Part shown: positions 11,235 to 35,585 of the stretch, piece by piece
How the letters are laid out: the number at the start of each line of letters is the position of its first letter
How positions within the stretch are numbered: the stretch's first letter is position 1
Assembly: GCA_034670405.1 (NCBI GenBank)
Contig: JAXDDX010000003.1
Span: forward strand, 11,527,001 to 11,591,000
Direction of reading: 5' to 3'
DNA length: 64,000 nucleotides
From: Hoplostethus atlanticus
Lineage: Eukaryota > Chordata > Actinopteri > Trachichthyiformes > Trachichthyidae
The notes under the pieces: model-generated
Told to the model about the DNA's origin: nothing
The model's database searches: none
The model's input: the letters and a program-made list of their open reading frames with translations, nothing else
Program-made: the position numbers and the translations under genes

Positions 11235-11604
11235 TCTGCCCAACACAGACCACTGTTCAAACTTTTTCTGACTCTGACTCACCCCTTTGTGATGATGACA
11301 AAAAACAATTTTGCCACAACATGCTGGGGCCTTGTGGTGTTCCAAATGGTAAATATCTACTGTGTAATGTCTGTGTGAAGCCAAAGTGGAAACAGTGTGT
11401 CATAGAGACAATCAGTATTCTAGCTTTCTCATTCCCAAGGTGCTCCCCTCCCATCTCCCCGATGGGGAGCGAGGTAAATGTTATACTATACTACTACTAT
11501 ATAATATAGTTAGTGAGTAGAATGTATAATCTGCAATAAAATGTAGATTAAAATTGTTCTACATTGTCTAAAGTTACTGATAGGTAACGTATTTCCGGCC
11601 TGGG
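11235..11604. other. No recognised feature
   Basis: Sequence just beyond the kcnk relic. A short open frame at 11222-11509 has no recognisable domain and does not match the THIK tail that I remember. Confidence 0.35.
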
Positions 11605-11755
11605 GGAGAGAGCGCGAGAGAGCGAGAGCTAGAGAGCGCGAGAGAGAGAGAGCGAGAGAGAGAGAGAGCGAGAGAGAGAGAGCGTGAGAGAGAGAGAGCG
11701 CGAGAGAGCGCGAGAGAGCGCGCGAGAGAGAGAGCGCGCGAGAGCGCGAGCGAGC
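11605..11755. repeat. GA/GAGAGC-rich simple repeat
   Basis: About 150 bases of GAGAGA and GAGAGCGC words, purine-only on the + strand apart from C steps. A similar array lies at 43497-43588, but the flanks of the two do not match. Confidence 0.9.
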
Positions 11756-12171
11756 GGTGGCAACCGGCAGTGCAGTAGTGCCGTTGATTTACGAAAGTCG
11801 GAAGAAACTTTTAAATTAGGCCTTGTAGATCTAATATGAGTGAAGATTCAGCAACTGGATAGCTTATTTCTCGCCTCAAAATTGTTCAGAAACATTTTTT
11901 GGTGGACTGCTAAGGTGAAATAAGTGAAAGTTTACGTACTTCATACAACGGAACCCCACCAATGCTCAACCAATCCCACTACTCATGCTCAACCCCCATT
12001 AGGCTCACCATTGGCTCACAGAAGGGTACTGTGAGTGGAGGTCTCAAACCCCATTGGCTCACAGAACTAGGGTGATGAGAGTGGAGGTAGGGTGATGTGA
12101 ATGTTGGTCTGCAGCTGGACCCTTTTGGCCTGGGGCGCAAAAATCTTTGCCCATTGACTCTCGTTATAAAT
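11756..12171. other. Non-coding with short internal repeats
   Basis: The phrase CCATTGGCTCACAGAA recurs in slightly varied form near 12009 and 12052, and GTGGAGGT recurs nearby. No gene is visible. Confidence 0.35.
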
Positions 12172-12243
12172 TGTACATGCGCAGTTCGCTCCTCTCAATA
12201 CAAGAGATAGGAGCTTGCCCCACCAACGAACTGCGCATGTACA
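12172..12243. repeat. Perfect 17-bp inverted repeat (hairpin)
   Basis: TGTACATGCGCAGTTCG at 12172-12188 is mirrored exactly by CGAACTGCGCATGTACA at 12227-12243. The 38-base loop holds a further short stem (GCTCCT with AGGAGC). The arms contain TGCGCATG, close to half of an NRF1-type site. It could be the ends of a very short transposon or a stable hairpin. Confidence 0.85.
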
Positions 12244-12454
12244 AACAGCATTTATCTGAATGCTGCTGATTTACACACCACCAACCACTGGTTGGCAGCA
12301 GAGAGCGAGTGGCTCGTGGTACATCTGATCTGACATAAAATGCGCCAGAATGAGACAAACTCGGTCGTTTTCAAGGAGCTGGTTTAGTAGGAAGGCTTGG
12401 CTAACTGTATGTAGTTACACCAATGCTTTATTTTGCTTTTCCTGCATCCTTTTT

Positions 12455-13174
12455 CAAACGACAGGTCTCAGACCCAGCATGGATTCAGACAGGTTTGAAT
12501 GATTTAAACCACATATCAGAAAAATCAAAAGCAAATGTTTGGGAAAGTAAACATAGCTGCTCAGCTTGATGAAGGCTACAGGACAGGGATCCGTGAGCAT
12601 AATGAAGAGGTTGACAAAAACAGGCACATCCTGTCTAAAATAATAAACTGTGTCAAGTTCTGTGGCGCCATAGAGTCATTGAGAAATCTGCATCTCTCAA
12701 GGAGAGAAGGGCAACATTTATGTACAAAAAGTTTAAGCCACGAGGTGGCAAAGTCATATGGCTTTGAGCGAGTTCACTCAGCTTTTTGATGGCACTGGGT
12801 ATTTCAAATGTAATACCATATTAATTTATTTTTTTCTTAAATGTTATTTTCTTATTGTGTTCATAATTTTCTGCCATTGTCTCAGGGTTCTGTGTTGTCA
12901 GATTTCTGTTGCACTTATCGAGGCACTTTTTGGTTACTTTAGTCTTTCACCATTACATATTGTAGTATAAAAGATAATTATTATAAAGAATTTGCACTAA
13001 TTGAAGTACCTTAACTTACCTTAAGAACGTTTCATTACAACAAATGTTCATTCAGCTCAGCAAATACAAATAAAGGCCTTTTCATTTATTTAAATACACT
13101 GATGATACCGTAGTACATGTTTGTTTGATTTTTGGTATAGCCCCCCCTGGAGAAAAATGCACCAGCCGCCACTG
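12455..13174 (+). mobile_element. hAT transposase fragment (DUF4371 type) with right end
   Basis: Translation near 12460-12540 gives DPAWIQTGLNDLNHISEKSK. From 12535 it gives GIREHNEEVDKNRHILSKI followed by NCVKFCGA, which is the DUF4371 N-terminal region of hAT-like transposases. The two pieces lie in different frames and the rest of the transposase is absent. At 13162-13174 the sequence CCAGCCGCCACTG matches the right terminal repeat I know from this hAT group (CAGTGGCGGCTGG in reverse). The left end was not found, so the left boundary is only that of the recognisable coding sequence. Confidence 0.7.
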
Positions 13175-13969
13175 CCCCACACACATACAGTGCTACCTAC
13201 CATTGTTCTGTATGAGAGCCCTACATTCAGTCATCTTTTGATGTGAGCAACAAAGCACTCCAATAGAGGGAGACATTGCCCTTTGTAATATAAACTGGCC
13301 TCACCAGGTTCTAGGGTATGCCTGCCTCTCTGTCTGTCTGTCTGTCTGTATGTGACTATCTATCTAGAAAAGAAGAAAAGAAAGTGCAGAGTAGGTCATA
13401 TAAAGCGTGTGTGTGTATATATAGCCTACCTAGCATCGGATGAGCTTGTTGTTTTAACACTTTAACACACTAAACATACTGGTTATTTCATGTTGCCATG
13501 CTGTATGACACTGCAAAAGAGCATCAGAAAAGAGAGACAGAGTTTGGCTAATCAAACTCTGTCCCATCCCAAGAATTACATGCAGTAATTTCACTACGAT
13601 TGAAGAAATCTCTCATGTTCTATACATTGTATTTTGTTACAAAGGAAAAAAGGGTCATAATAAAAGGGTTAACTGCAACAGACTTCACACAAAATACAGA
13701 CTGCACAAGACACCAGACATCAGATCAGATTGACCATTCCCAATCCAAGCTACAAAGTAGAGAATTTCCATTCACACGTCCACATAAACAGGCAGTCTGG
13801 ATACCACTGAATGAGCGCACTGGCTTGGCAATATTACAAAATCAGCTTATTTGGCGACTCAGAAGATGCATGAAATAATGACAAGATACAAAGGCTCCAG
13901 TGCAGCACCCTTTTTGCTATCGTCAAGAAAACACCAATATAAAAATACATATCCAATACAAACACTTCA
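13175..13969. other. No gene; short microsatellite
   Basis: A (TGTC)n run lies near 13327-13350 and (GT)n near 13409-13420. An open frame at 13600-13878 encodes no recognisable motif. Confidence 0.4.
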
Positions 13970-14445
13970 GACTGTCTTGAAAACTATGTTGGTATTCAAG
14001 GATCAGTGCTTTCATAGTTTAGGTCCTATCGATTAGATAGAACGCATTGCGTTTTCCACAACAATTAGACTTCAGGGTATCATAATGTGGACTTTGGTGT
14101 GCCACAAGGTTCTGTCCTGGGCGTGCTGCTATACTTTATCTACATACTACTGTTCCAACAAAACAGAGATGTTGGTTATTGGACCAGCTAGACACAGGTA
14201 TCTACTCATATCTATTCATACTAGTCTGAATTTGAGTTAGTATGTGATCTCCCAGGATCAAAAACTGCTACATTTGATCCTACCCTCTTGTTTGAGTCAG
14301 ACAACACATTACTAAAACAATGTTTTATCGTGTTTGCAATATTGCTAAAATTCAACCTATATTAGCACAGTAGTAGAAACCTTAGTACATGCCTTTGTAT
14401 TGTTGAGACTTGATTACTGCAATGTCCATTCTCTGGTCTAGCAAT
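13970..14445 (+). mobile_element. L2-type LINE fragment, degraded reverse-transcriptase region
   Basis: The segment parallels 40080-40550 in the larger LINE copy. It contains CTTGAAAACTATGTTGGTAT and GATCAGTGCTTTC, a GVPQGSVLG-like phrase from GGTGTGCCACAAGGTTCTGTC near 14098, GTTATTGGACCAGCTAGACA near 14174, and CATGCCTTTGTATTGTTGAG near 14390. Internal deletions and frame changes are many. It lacks the 3' tail seen in other copies. Confidence 0.8.
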
Positions 14446-15180
14446 GCATCCATCCATTTTCTAGCCGCTTATCCAGGTCAGGGTTGTTGTGCCCAAAACA
14501 CCTCCAAAGCGAAGCACCTAGGGGGCCATCCTTACACGGTGCCCGAACCACCTCAACTGGCTCCGCTCAATGCGGAGGAGTAGTGTCTCAGTCCTCCCGG
14601 ATCGCTGAGCTCCTCACCCTTTCGCAAAGAGGCCAGCCACCTTGAGAAGAAACCTCATCTCGGATATATCTGCGATCTCATTCTTTCGGTCACTACCCAA
14701 AGCTCATTGCCATAGGTGAGAGTCAAGACGAAGATCGACCGGTAAATCAAGCGCTTTGCTTTATGATTCAGCTCACTCTTCACCACCATGGTCAACACCT
14801 GAATTACTGCAGCCGAAGCACCTAACTGTCTGTCAATCTCACTATCATAAGCCCCCGTACCTGAACTCCTCTACTTGGGGTAGCTGCTCACCCCTCACCT
14901 GGACCGAACTGGCCACCTTCTTCTGGGAAAGAACCATGGCCTCCGACTTGTAGGTGCTGATCCTTATCCCAACTCTCCAGCGCACATCGGAGATCCCAAT
15001 CTGATGAAGCCAGCAGGATAACATCATCTGCAAAGCAGAGATGCCACCCCATTGTCACCGAACTGGACACTCTCTAGACCTTGGCTGCGCCTTGATTTCC
15101 TGCCCATGAATATCACAAACAGGAGAGAAGACATGGTGCACCCTTGTCAGAGTTCGATACAAACCTTGAATAAGCTTGAC
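14446..15180 (-). mobile_element. Non-LTR retrotransposon fragment, second family, 3' part
   Basis: The + strand starts CATCCATCCATTTTCTAGCC, a hallmark 3' terminal phrase of a widespread fish LINE. The minus strand reads FADDVILLASSDWDLRCALE and STYKSEAMVLSQKKVASSV, then GEQLPQVEEFRY, the reverse-transcriptase YADD region and what follows it. Several frame changes and deletions are present. I believe the group is I/Nimbus-like, but the clade assignment is uncertain. Confidence 0.75.
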
Positions 15181-16061
15181 TTAATGCCATTTATGTGAAC
15201 ACAACTCTCGCTCCAAGTTTATAGGGGCCGAATGACCCATGCGCAAAAATCAGATGCAGCTATCTCCAGTTTAGTGACTGATTTATTAAGTCCACTTATG
15301 CAAATCAAGTCAGTTGCAATGTTATATACCTGTAATATGTAATACCTGAGGTGCAATCATAGTCCCACACATTACAGCAATGCTCTCAAAACAACAGACA
15401 GCGCAGGCTAGAGAGCAGAGTGATATCTACTGTAGCTCCCACCGGCCGCTGGAACAAGGCAGACGCCAGGAGATTAAGGGTTGCCAGAAGTTTTGTCAAT
15501 GCGGGTATGGCATGACTCCTCTTGGTCCGAGGTTCCAGTGATTTTTATTTTTCACCAAGCAGAGATAATATAATATGACTTGGCTTCTGCCAAGTGCCAA
15601 CCCCATTTCTAGGTGCAAAATGCTTGTGCACACAGGTTAGTAGATCAACTGCATTAGATACAGCCCTTAGTTGCTGTATAATCAGGGTCAATTTAGCATC
15701 CTCAACAGAGATGTGATGGTGATTAGATGGGCCCTGCGGTGATTCCTGGACTATGGTACAGATCGCTCTGTACTCATTATTCCTGATCCCCAGCTGTCTA
15801 TCAGGGATTACTCATCATTCAAATTTGCTGCTTATCCCGTTTGGTTAATCACTTTGTCAAAATTTCACTAATGTGGAAAAATGTCATTGGCATTGGTAGA
15901 CAAGGGTAGCAGTGCCAAAGTGTGTATATTGCTTGTGAATTGACAACTTTTTTGTTGTCAAATTGGACAACATCTGTCTGTAAATTCTAAGTCCCTCAGT
16001 CTAGTTTCATTGTAAAGTCATTGTTCAGTGTAAAGTGCGGTACATGGTGCTGAATCTAGAC
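15181..16061. other. No recognised feature
   Basis: AT-rich sequence without splice-flanked exon candidates, tandem arrays or paired terminal repeats that I could find. Confidence 0.35.
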
Positions 16062-16564
16062 CAGGGGTTTTTTAACCTTTTTGCAAGTGCGTGCTCTCAG
16101 TCAGGCTCTCACTCTGACGCTCTGACGCTCTGACACTTTGACGCAGACACATGCACTGTGGACTGTGGATACTGTCCATCGCATGTCTGAGTGAAGTCAT
16201 ACTCCAAATACATTTTGTCGTATTTCCTACTTTTGGCTTTTTTCCCTTTCGATTCTTTCTCTGCCGTGCATTTGTTAGACACATCTTGTGGTGTCTTGCT
16301 TTCGCCAATTATAAACCGCTCCATTTTTTCTTTCCACAACACTGCACATTCACATGGCGATATCAGCTTCCAGCACGCAGGGTGGTTGATAGTAACGATT
16401 GAGGTCAAGGTTCACAATATTTTTGTGTGCTATTACAATAGAGATAGGTAGATAGATTATTTATTGTCCTCCTAAGAGGAAATGTGTTTCCAAAGTCTGT
16501 ACACATAGAGACAGAAAAATATTTACTTTTTTTTTTTTTTTAAGAACCAGGTTAAGAACCCCTG
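16062..16564. mobile_element. Non-autonomous hAT-type element with 8-bp target duplication
   Basis: The left end CAGGGGTTTTTTAACCT (16062) and the right end AGGTTAAGAACCCCTG (ending 16564) are imperfect inverted repeats of the CAGGGGTTCTTAACC kind typical of hAT transposons. Flanks ATCTAGAC (16054-16061) and ATCTACAC (16565-16572) form an 8-bp target-site duplication with one mismatch, the hAT length. The 503-base interior has no transposase. It carries a tandem CTCTGACG motif near 16112-16140 and a short T run near 16528. Confidence 0.85.
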
Positions 16565-16753
16565 ATCTACACTATCTATCAAGCATTTGGTAAATTATTT
16601 AATTATGGATATTGTTTGGCCAACTGCCTTTCCCTTTGGTAGAGCTACAGTCTGTGCATGGCAAGGCTCAATTGAAAGGGAACTCTATACTTACTCAGCT
16701 TGATACTATGCAAGATTTTGTGTACAATATTTTTATACCCGCCTTCCTAGGTG

Positions 16754-16828
16754 TGAATCAAGTGAAGTCAAGTTTATTTGTATAGCCCTTAATCACATTT
16801 ACAGTCCCAAAGGGCTTCACAATGTCGA
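16754..16828 (-). mobile_element. 5'-truncated L2-type LINE tail
   Basis: GTCAAGTTTATTTGTATAGC, followed by CCTTAATCAC and AAAGGGCTTCACA, is the reverse complement of the 3' end at 34675-34733. Only the last 75 bases or so are present, as expected from aborted target-primed reverse transcription. Confidence 0.8.
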
Positions 16829-17679
16829 CATGATGAAACACAATTTTTACGCATGCACTCTGTCTCTTTTCTGCTTATTCTTTGCAGTGTGATATAGTAT
16901 GAAATAATAGACAATAACCAGTATGCTTAAGATTAGCTAAATGTTAACACACACATAAATATATACAAGCTCAGTCTTGGAATGTGTTTTTATGCACATC
17001 TCCTCTCTTGCCCCTCAGTCAACGCACACTGTTTTAGCCTTTACGCTTGCAGGGTCTGATGGTGACAGTAGGATACATCGTGCTTTAACATGAAATGTGT
17101 AATCTGCTAGTCTTTTATCATGCCACTTGTCTTGTTTTTGTTTTGTTGCACTTGACATTTACCATGCTTGTTTATAAAGAGATTAGAATGTGTGTGTTGT
17201 GTGTGTGTGTGTGTATTGTATGTGTATTAGCATATATAATAATTGGCGTAATATGAATACACTAATTTCACTTAAATTTCACTTCAGCTTAGGTTCTGTT
17301 TTTTTTAAGGTACATACATTGCGGACGTGTATGTTACTAAGCAGATATCTATCAATGTGTCTACATCCTCTAACGCCTAAACGCATGAGTGTGTCAAGTG
17401 AAGCGTTGACACCCCAGGTATGGGTTCCAGGTACTGGTTCTTTAGGGTTTATGCTGAAATACCGCGCTATAGAGTATGTACATGCGTGCGTGCCTGCCTG
17501 CGTGCCTGCCTGCCTGCCTGCGTGCGTGCGTGCGTGTGTGTGAGAGAGAGAGAGTGATAGACAGACAGGGGGTGCGCTTCCAGTCTGTGGTATCTTTGCG
17601 CGCTTCCTTCATATAGTGCAACATGAAGTGGGGGTTTTGCTTTTTGTTAAGTGGTAGATGGACTTTAAGCAATATACGC
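16829..17679. other. Non-coding with simple repeats
   Basis: (GT)n lies near 17189-17214 and a TGCC/TGCG tetranucleotide array near 17482-17541, followed by a short (GA)n. No exon is recognised. Confidence 0.5.
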
Positions 17680-18029
17680 ACGTTCAGCGATCAACATATA
17701 TAACAATTAATATACTACCACATGTGCCGTGTGCTGTCTTTAGGTAACAGATTGACGGCTGCGTGTAGGGCTAACAATGTATTCGCGGAGGGATACAGTA
17801 CAAATGAAGCAGCAAGGCACACGGGCATCCCTGGATTGAGGTTTCCGGGCAACTCTAACGCTACACTGACACATCATCTCACCAACTTGTCTGAATAAAC
17901 ATTTCAGTAAAGCTCGGTAACATATAGGGGTTTGATTTGATAAAACTATCTGATTATCAGACCGCCTACAAAACTGGTAATATATTTAATAATTATCATC
18001 GCCAAGGTACCGGAAGACTCAACGGGACA
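17680..18029 (+). promoter_or_regulatory. calm3: Probable calm3 promoter and 5' UTR
   Basis: This is the sequence directly upstream of the calm3 ATG. TATATAA occurs near 17696-17702. CG dinucleotides become more frequent around 17760-17870 and 18000-18130 than in surrounding DNA. The transcription start cannot be fixed from sequence. The 5' UTR must run up to 18029, and no acceptor is evident close to the ATG, so ATG and 5' UTR probably share one exon. Confidence 0.45.
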
Positions 18030-30718
<12,689 letters not shown>

Positions 30719-31890
30719 GGAGTGCTCTCACCTTTGTCTCTTAACATTGCTTGTCCTCCTAAGATCACTGTCTTTAAGAACAGAAAAAAACAAAAAACAA
30801 TTAGCAAACTAAAAATACAGAACTTACCCCAAAAAACACTATCTATTGAATTCTGTAATTTGTGCTTCGATACGATGTGCTTCCAACTACTTCTAAGGTA
30901 TCTGTTTAGATTACATCAACAGAATAATCCCTAGAGAAGTTGATGGACCAAGCTTTAAGAGGGCAGAAGCCCCGTCCTCCAGACCAAGATTCTGCTGAGT
31001 CACCCAGCTCTTGACTAAATTAGAGGAAAGAGCAACACTGAAGATGCAAAGGGAAAGGAACCCCTGCCAGAGATTGTTCAGAGAAGCTGACTATTTTAGT
31101 CTTTCCAATAACCCTCAAAAATGAAAATAGATTTTGCCTCTTGCACCAATGGCAGTTTGATTATCTTAATACTGAATTGGGTTCTAGTATTCTTGCATGC
31201 ACCCTTTCTGTGGCGGCCTCTTGTCACAACGAGGTGGTTCTGATCCCATCAGAGGTAGTGGTCAGATTGTGTACACACTGGAGGTATATACATGAATATA
31301 TAGCTATATATCTGTAAAATATGTGTCACTATTGGTTATTGCAAGAAAAAAGTTTAAGTGTAGTATGTTGCATTGGTGCTAGGTTGGAGATGAGTATTCT
31401 TCCAACCTTGAACAGTTTGGACAGGAACAGGAGATAGAAAACCGCTGTATTTTCTTTTCTTTTTTTTTCTATCTTTTTAGGATGGGATATTGTCTTTTGT
31501 TTTGAATCGCGGGCTTTGATTTCCCTGCAGCACTGATTGGAGGTGGCGTAGTATGTTGTATAGCTTCAGGATGATGTTAATTATGAAAACACGATGACTG
31601 CAGTGAAGACATTTAATCTGCAAACAGATATCCTGATGATACAATATTAATGTAAAGCTTTTTAAATGTGTTATCAAATATTAATGTATTAATTACAAAC
31701 TTTGGTCACAAAATATATCTATATATATTAGTGTATCGTAAAGTTTGCATTGCCTATTGTTGTAGTATATGACCTGTGACATGTTTTCTCTTTGGTTTTG
31801 AAATGTGCCATAATACTCTAAACGCCTCAACCTTCTTGTAAGACAAATTGTAGTTAATTAGAATATTATAAATATAGTTTATATATATAC

Positions 31891-31934
<44 letters not shown>

Positions 31935-32500
31935 ACGGTACAAACATATTTGCACTTTGTTGTAAACCATATTATTTAAAAAGTTCTAAAAGAAGAAAAA
32001 AAGAAACCAAATTTTGCTGTTGCTGCTAGAACAACTTGTTTGTCTCGCTCCTTTCTTGTCCTTGTTGGTGTCTGATCCTCACTTTGTAGTCTAGTGATTC
32101 AAACTTCAATCTGCTTGCTGTTCTACTGAACAGAATACATATATATTCAGAAATACATCTTTTGGTTGGGGGGGTTTCAAATGGGTCATTAGAATTGGAA
32201 TTTCAGATGGGGATGAATTAGTGGTGTAGCAATGGGTATATGCTTTAGCAATGGGTTGGTTTGAGTATTAGGTTTTTGAACAGTTGACTGATTTTAATAG
32301 GCAAGTTTGCTGAGGTACCTTGTTCCTCAAAGCTCTAAACATAGCTTCTGCTTTGTTTTTGAGTCATTTCAGTTGGTTACCCTTGATTCAAATGTTGGGA
32401 AGGAAATTATTATGGACTGTTAACTTCTGAAGGTATCTTAAAAATGTAAACGTGATATATTATTTTCCATGAATCAATAAACTGACTGAGCTTCACTTCA
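30719..32500 (+). other. calm3: calm3 3' UTR with two polyadenylation signals
   Basis: AATAAA at 31930-31935, just after an (AT)n array at 31895-31927, and AATAAA at 32476-32481 followed by T/GT-rich sequence. These would give 3' UTRs of about 1.2 and 1.8 kb. Two alternative 3' ends are usual for calmodulin genes, but which are used here cannot be seen. The region is AT-rich, with several ATATAT and TATTTA words. Confidence 0.7.
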
Positions 32501-33626
32501 TGCGCATCTCCTTGTCATGTTTCTAACTTACATGTGTCCCTGTAATGTAGACTTGTAGATCAGTATATTTGTATTCATCGGGTATGAATTTCAACCTGCT
32601 GATACCGGTCTATACCGCTGCACCACGTATCCCTTTTCTGCCGGTGTCCCTGTGCTGGAAGGGAGCAGTAATCCCATCCAGAAGCAGACAGCCTCAGATT
32701 GGGTCAGGGCCGATCACCCTAGCCCTTCACAAGAGGAGCTATCCCTGGCACAGGCTATATTTGGTGGCTCATGGGATTGCTACAGGAGCCTCTGGTAATC
32801 CAGGTTAGCTGGGGTCGTGACCTCTCACCCACACCACTCTGACTGGAAACAAGAAGTGCTCGCCCTACTGCTGACAGGCAGAGTCAACAGCCAATGGGAC
32901 AAAGGTTTATCTGGGGCAGGTAGATGTGATTGGATGTGTGCTGCCATGCTAATAGTGTGTGTTGGATTAAGTAGATAAAGTAAATTAATTAGGAAACGAG
33001 AGCTCACTCAGCAGGACAGCGAGAACTACCATTACAAGCAGGTGTGATTATCTCTCTCTGATGATGTAATAGCAGGCTGGGTGGGCTAAGTGATGCAGTC
33101 CCACAATAGAGTGCAATAATCTGCACACCAAAGCCTGAGAGAGTAATGAGAATTATGGGGGATATTTCCATAGTTGCATAGGGAAATTACAATGTGCATA
33201 TAACCTACATGTGCATGACCCCCTGAGGAAGAGAGCTTTATTCTCCCTAATCAAATACACAACATATGATATCAGCTAAGGTCAGGTCAGAAAGTCCTCC
33301 ACACCTACATACTATGGTCTATTTGTTGTGGCCCATCCAAATAATAAGCCACTACAATCATGAGGAGCCAAAGGTTTTCTTCCTGACCAGGATTGGATTA
33401 CAACCTCAACACTAGGTGGTGATGTTTCATTCAATTCTAGCTCAACGAACAATGTCTTCTTTAGGACAAATGCAGCATGTCCAGTATGGCTGATATTGGA
33501 AGGGGATAGGTCATTATAATGGGGAAAAAAAAGAACAATTGAGCCATACAAGGTTTTCATTTAAAGCTAATTGAATGTAGGTTATTTTGAAACAGTATGT
33601 TCTTCAAAAATAGAAAAGCATAAGCG

Positions 33627-33657
<31 letters not shown>

Positions 33658-34064
33658 TGCGTGCACAGGCATGGATCTCGTGGTAAGTGTTTGCTTGTTT
33701 TTGTTGTATTTAACTTTAACTTTTGTTAACTCGACTAATCTGTTTGAGTTGATTTGATATGATCTTAAATTCAGCAACAATGTAATTGTTGCACAACGTT
33801 GCATTTTGCACTGAATGAGAGCAAAGATGTCACCCAATGACCTTTCTACAAATACTTGAAATAGAGCGCACGCACGTGTATGTACTACTAATGGAAATTA
33901 AAACGTGAGTAAATACTTTATTTGGTTCTACTTGACACCAATTCCATAGGTATATTTAATCATCATTGCTAATTTATGTATTTGATAAATATCTGGTGAA
34001 CCAGAAGAAGTGAAACTAGTTTCTATGTTGCAGAGAGCAAGTGCTTAACTATAATCAGATAGGG

Positions 34065-34066
<2 letters not shown>
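32501..34066. other. Intergenic, no recognised gene
   Basis: A (GT)n array at about 33628-33652 is the only defined feature. Short open frames have no recognisable domain. Confidence 0.4.

Positions 34067-34137
<71 letters not shown>
34067..34137. repeat. (AC)n microsatellite
   Basis: A perfect run of about 71 bases. Confidence 0.98.
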
Positions 34138-34138
<1 letters not shown>

Positions 34139-34436
34139 GGCTCATTTCCTTGAGAAACTCAACAGTATGAAGAGTATCTGCCAGTGACATCCTGGGCAAA
34201 GTGCACAATCTGTTCAACGTGCATTATTATCTTTGGTGAAATTATGGTACATGAACATCCGCATGCTGATATGACTAGACTGTCTATTGCATATGATGTT
34301 AGTGTTTTTTGTGTGTTCTGTTCCAGGTGTACTGTATTATGTAGTGAGGACTGTAGCTCTATTCATCCACAAATTCAATGTGTTCATTTTGCTAAACATT
34401 ATCTCATAAAACATTGTCCAGTCATTCTTCACATTC

Positions 34437-34733
34437 TTCCCACATCAGATCTGGATGTCCCACCATAATACACTTTTATGCATTGTGTATACGCTGCTTG
34501 CCCAAACTATTGCACACCCAACCGTCCTGGTAGGGGGATCCCTCTCTGAGTAGCCCCTCCCCAATTTTTCCTTAAAAGGTTTTTTTGGGAGTTTTTCCTC
34601 GTCCTCTGTGAGGGTCCAAGGCTGGGGGATGTCGTGTACTAACCATTTATTGTTTCACATGTTGGGCACTGTGAAGCCCTTAGAGACTGTAACGGTGATT
34701 AAGGGCTATACAAATAAATGTGATTTGATTTGA
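34437..34733 (+). mobile_element. 5'-truncated L2-type LINE, 3' end copy
   Basis: It shares with 41263-41505 the order CACATCAGATCTGGATGTCC, GCATTGTGTATACGCTGCTT, CAACCGTCCTGGTAGGGGGA, GGATTAAGGGCTATACA-like sequence and the tail AAATAAATGTGATTTGATTT. It keeps the GAGTTTTTCCTCGTCCTC segment that the larger copy has lost. No coding part is present. Confidence 0.88.
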
Positions 34734-35397
34734 CATTGAAAATGATTAGTCTGACGAATCAATAATTCTAATATCATTTGAACATAATTTGACAATGGCC
34801 ACTCTTTAAAAAAATTAAGATTGTTTTTAAAATCAGATTGTATATGAGTCATCCCTAGAAGGTTAAGCACTTGAATCAATAAAATAAATTGACATGGGGC
34901 TCCCAAAGTAATAACCCTTAGTGTTATGAAAACCCTTCTTGGGCCTTAAATGGTTTGTATTCAGAACTTCATCGATATGTCAGTGCAGCGCTTTTAAATG
35001 AGAAAGTCCAATCAGGACTCCTTAGGGACCACGGAGGCCCCCTCTCCTCTACCACGTGACACCGTGATGTGTCTAATAAGCCAAAAATAACAACAACATA
35101 CCGTTTGCAGGTGGAGAGCATATTTAAAACTCCTTTGTAGGCATACTGATGTTACTTTGGGAGAAAAGCACTAATGCAATTTATTCTAAGACAAAACAGA
35201 GAACAGAGATTGGTTGAGAAACCTTAACTCAATTGATATTGAAAAAAAGGCTGAGCAGCATTTTGGCCTTTGTCTATCTGATGTATCTCATACTACACCT
35301 CCTGAAAGGATGAGGTTAAAAAGTTAAAAACATCATCATGTTTAGATGCCAAGGTAACATCCGGCCTTGAGATAGATAAGGAAAAAGTAATATCCAT
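34734..35397. other. Intergenic, nothing recognised
   Basis: No gene, array or paired terminal repeat is seen. Confidence 0.35.
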
Positions 35398-35585
35398 TAG
35401 GGTTGTACAATTAATTGTGTATAATCATGTAGCTTCCACTATTAATAGTTAACAATCAAATTATTGGCATATTGGCAGTATGTAGCATGATGAAAAATGT
35501 GCAAGAAAAATAATTCTGTTCTTCAAATTATTGAGAATAATAGAAAAAATAGGATTATCATTTTAGCCATAATTGTGCAGCCCTA
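35398..35585. mobile_element. MITE, TAGGGTTGTACAATTA ends, copy 2
   Basis: The left end TAGGGTTGTACAATTAATTG mirrors the right end CATAATTGTGCAGCCCTA with few mismatches. It is 188 bases long, AT-rich and non-coding. The ends resemble those of 23198-23809. Confidence 0.8.

Noticed and set aside
11222-11509. Open frame right after the kcnk relic as its missing C-terminal tail
   Set aside because: The residues do not match the THIK tail that I know, and the frame differs from that of the relic. It is probably accidental.
14756-15070. Short open frames on both strands as host genes
   Set aside because: The minus-strand frames are the reverse-transcriptase part of a LINE, and the plus-strand ones are their shadows.
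33604-34217. Open frames with runs of His-Thr or Val-Cys
   Set aside because: They are translations of (GT)n/(CA)n microsatellites. The same applies to 38101-38376, 45532-45862, 54275-54460, 56741-56935 and 60539-60814.
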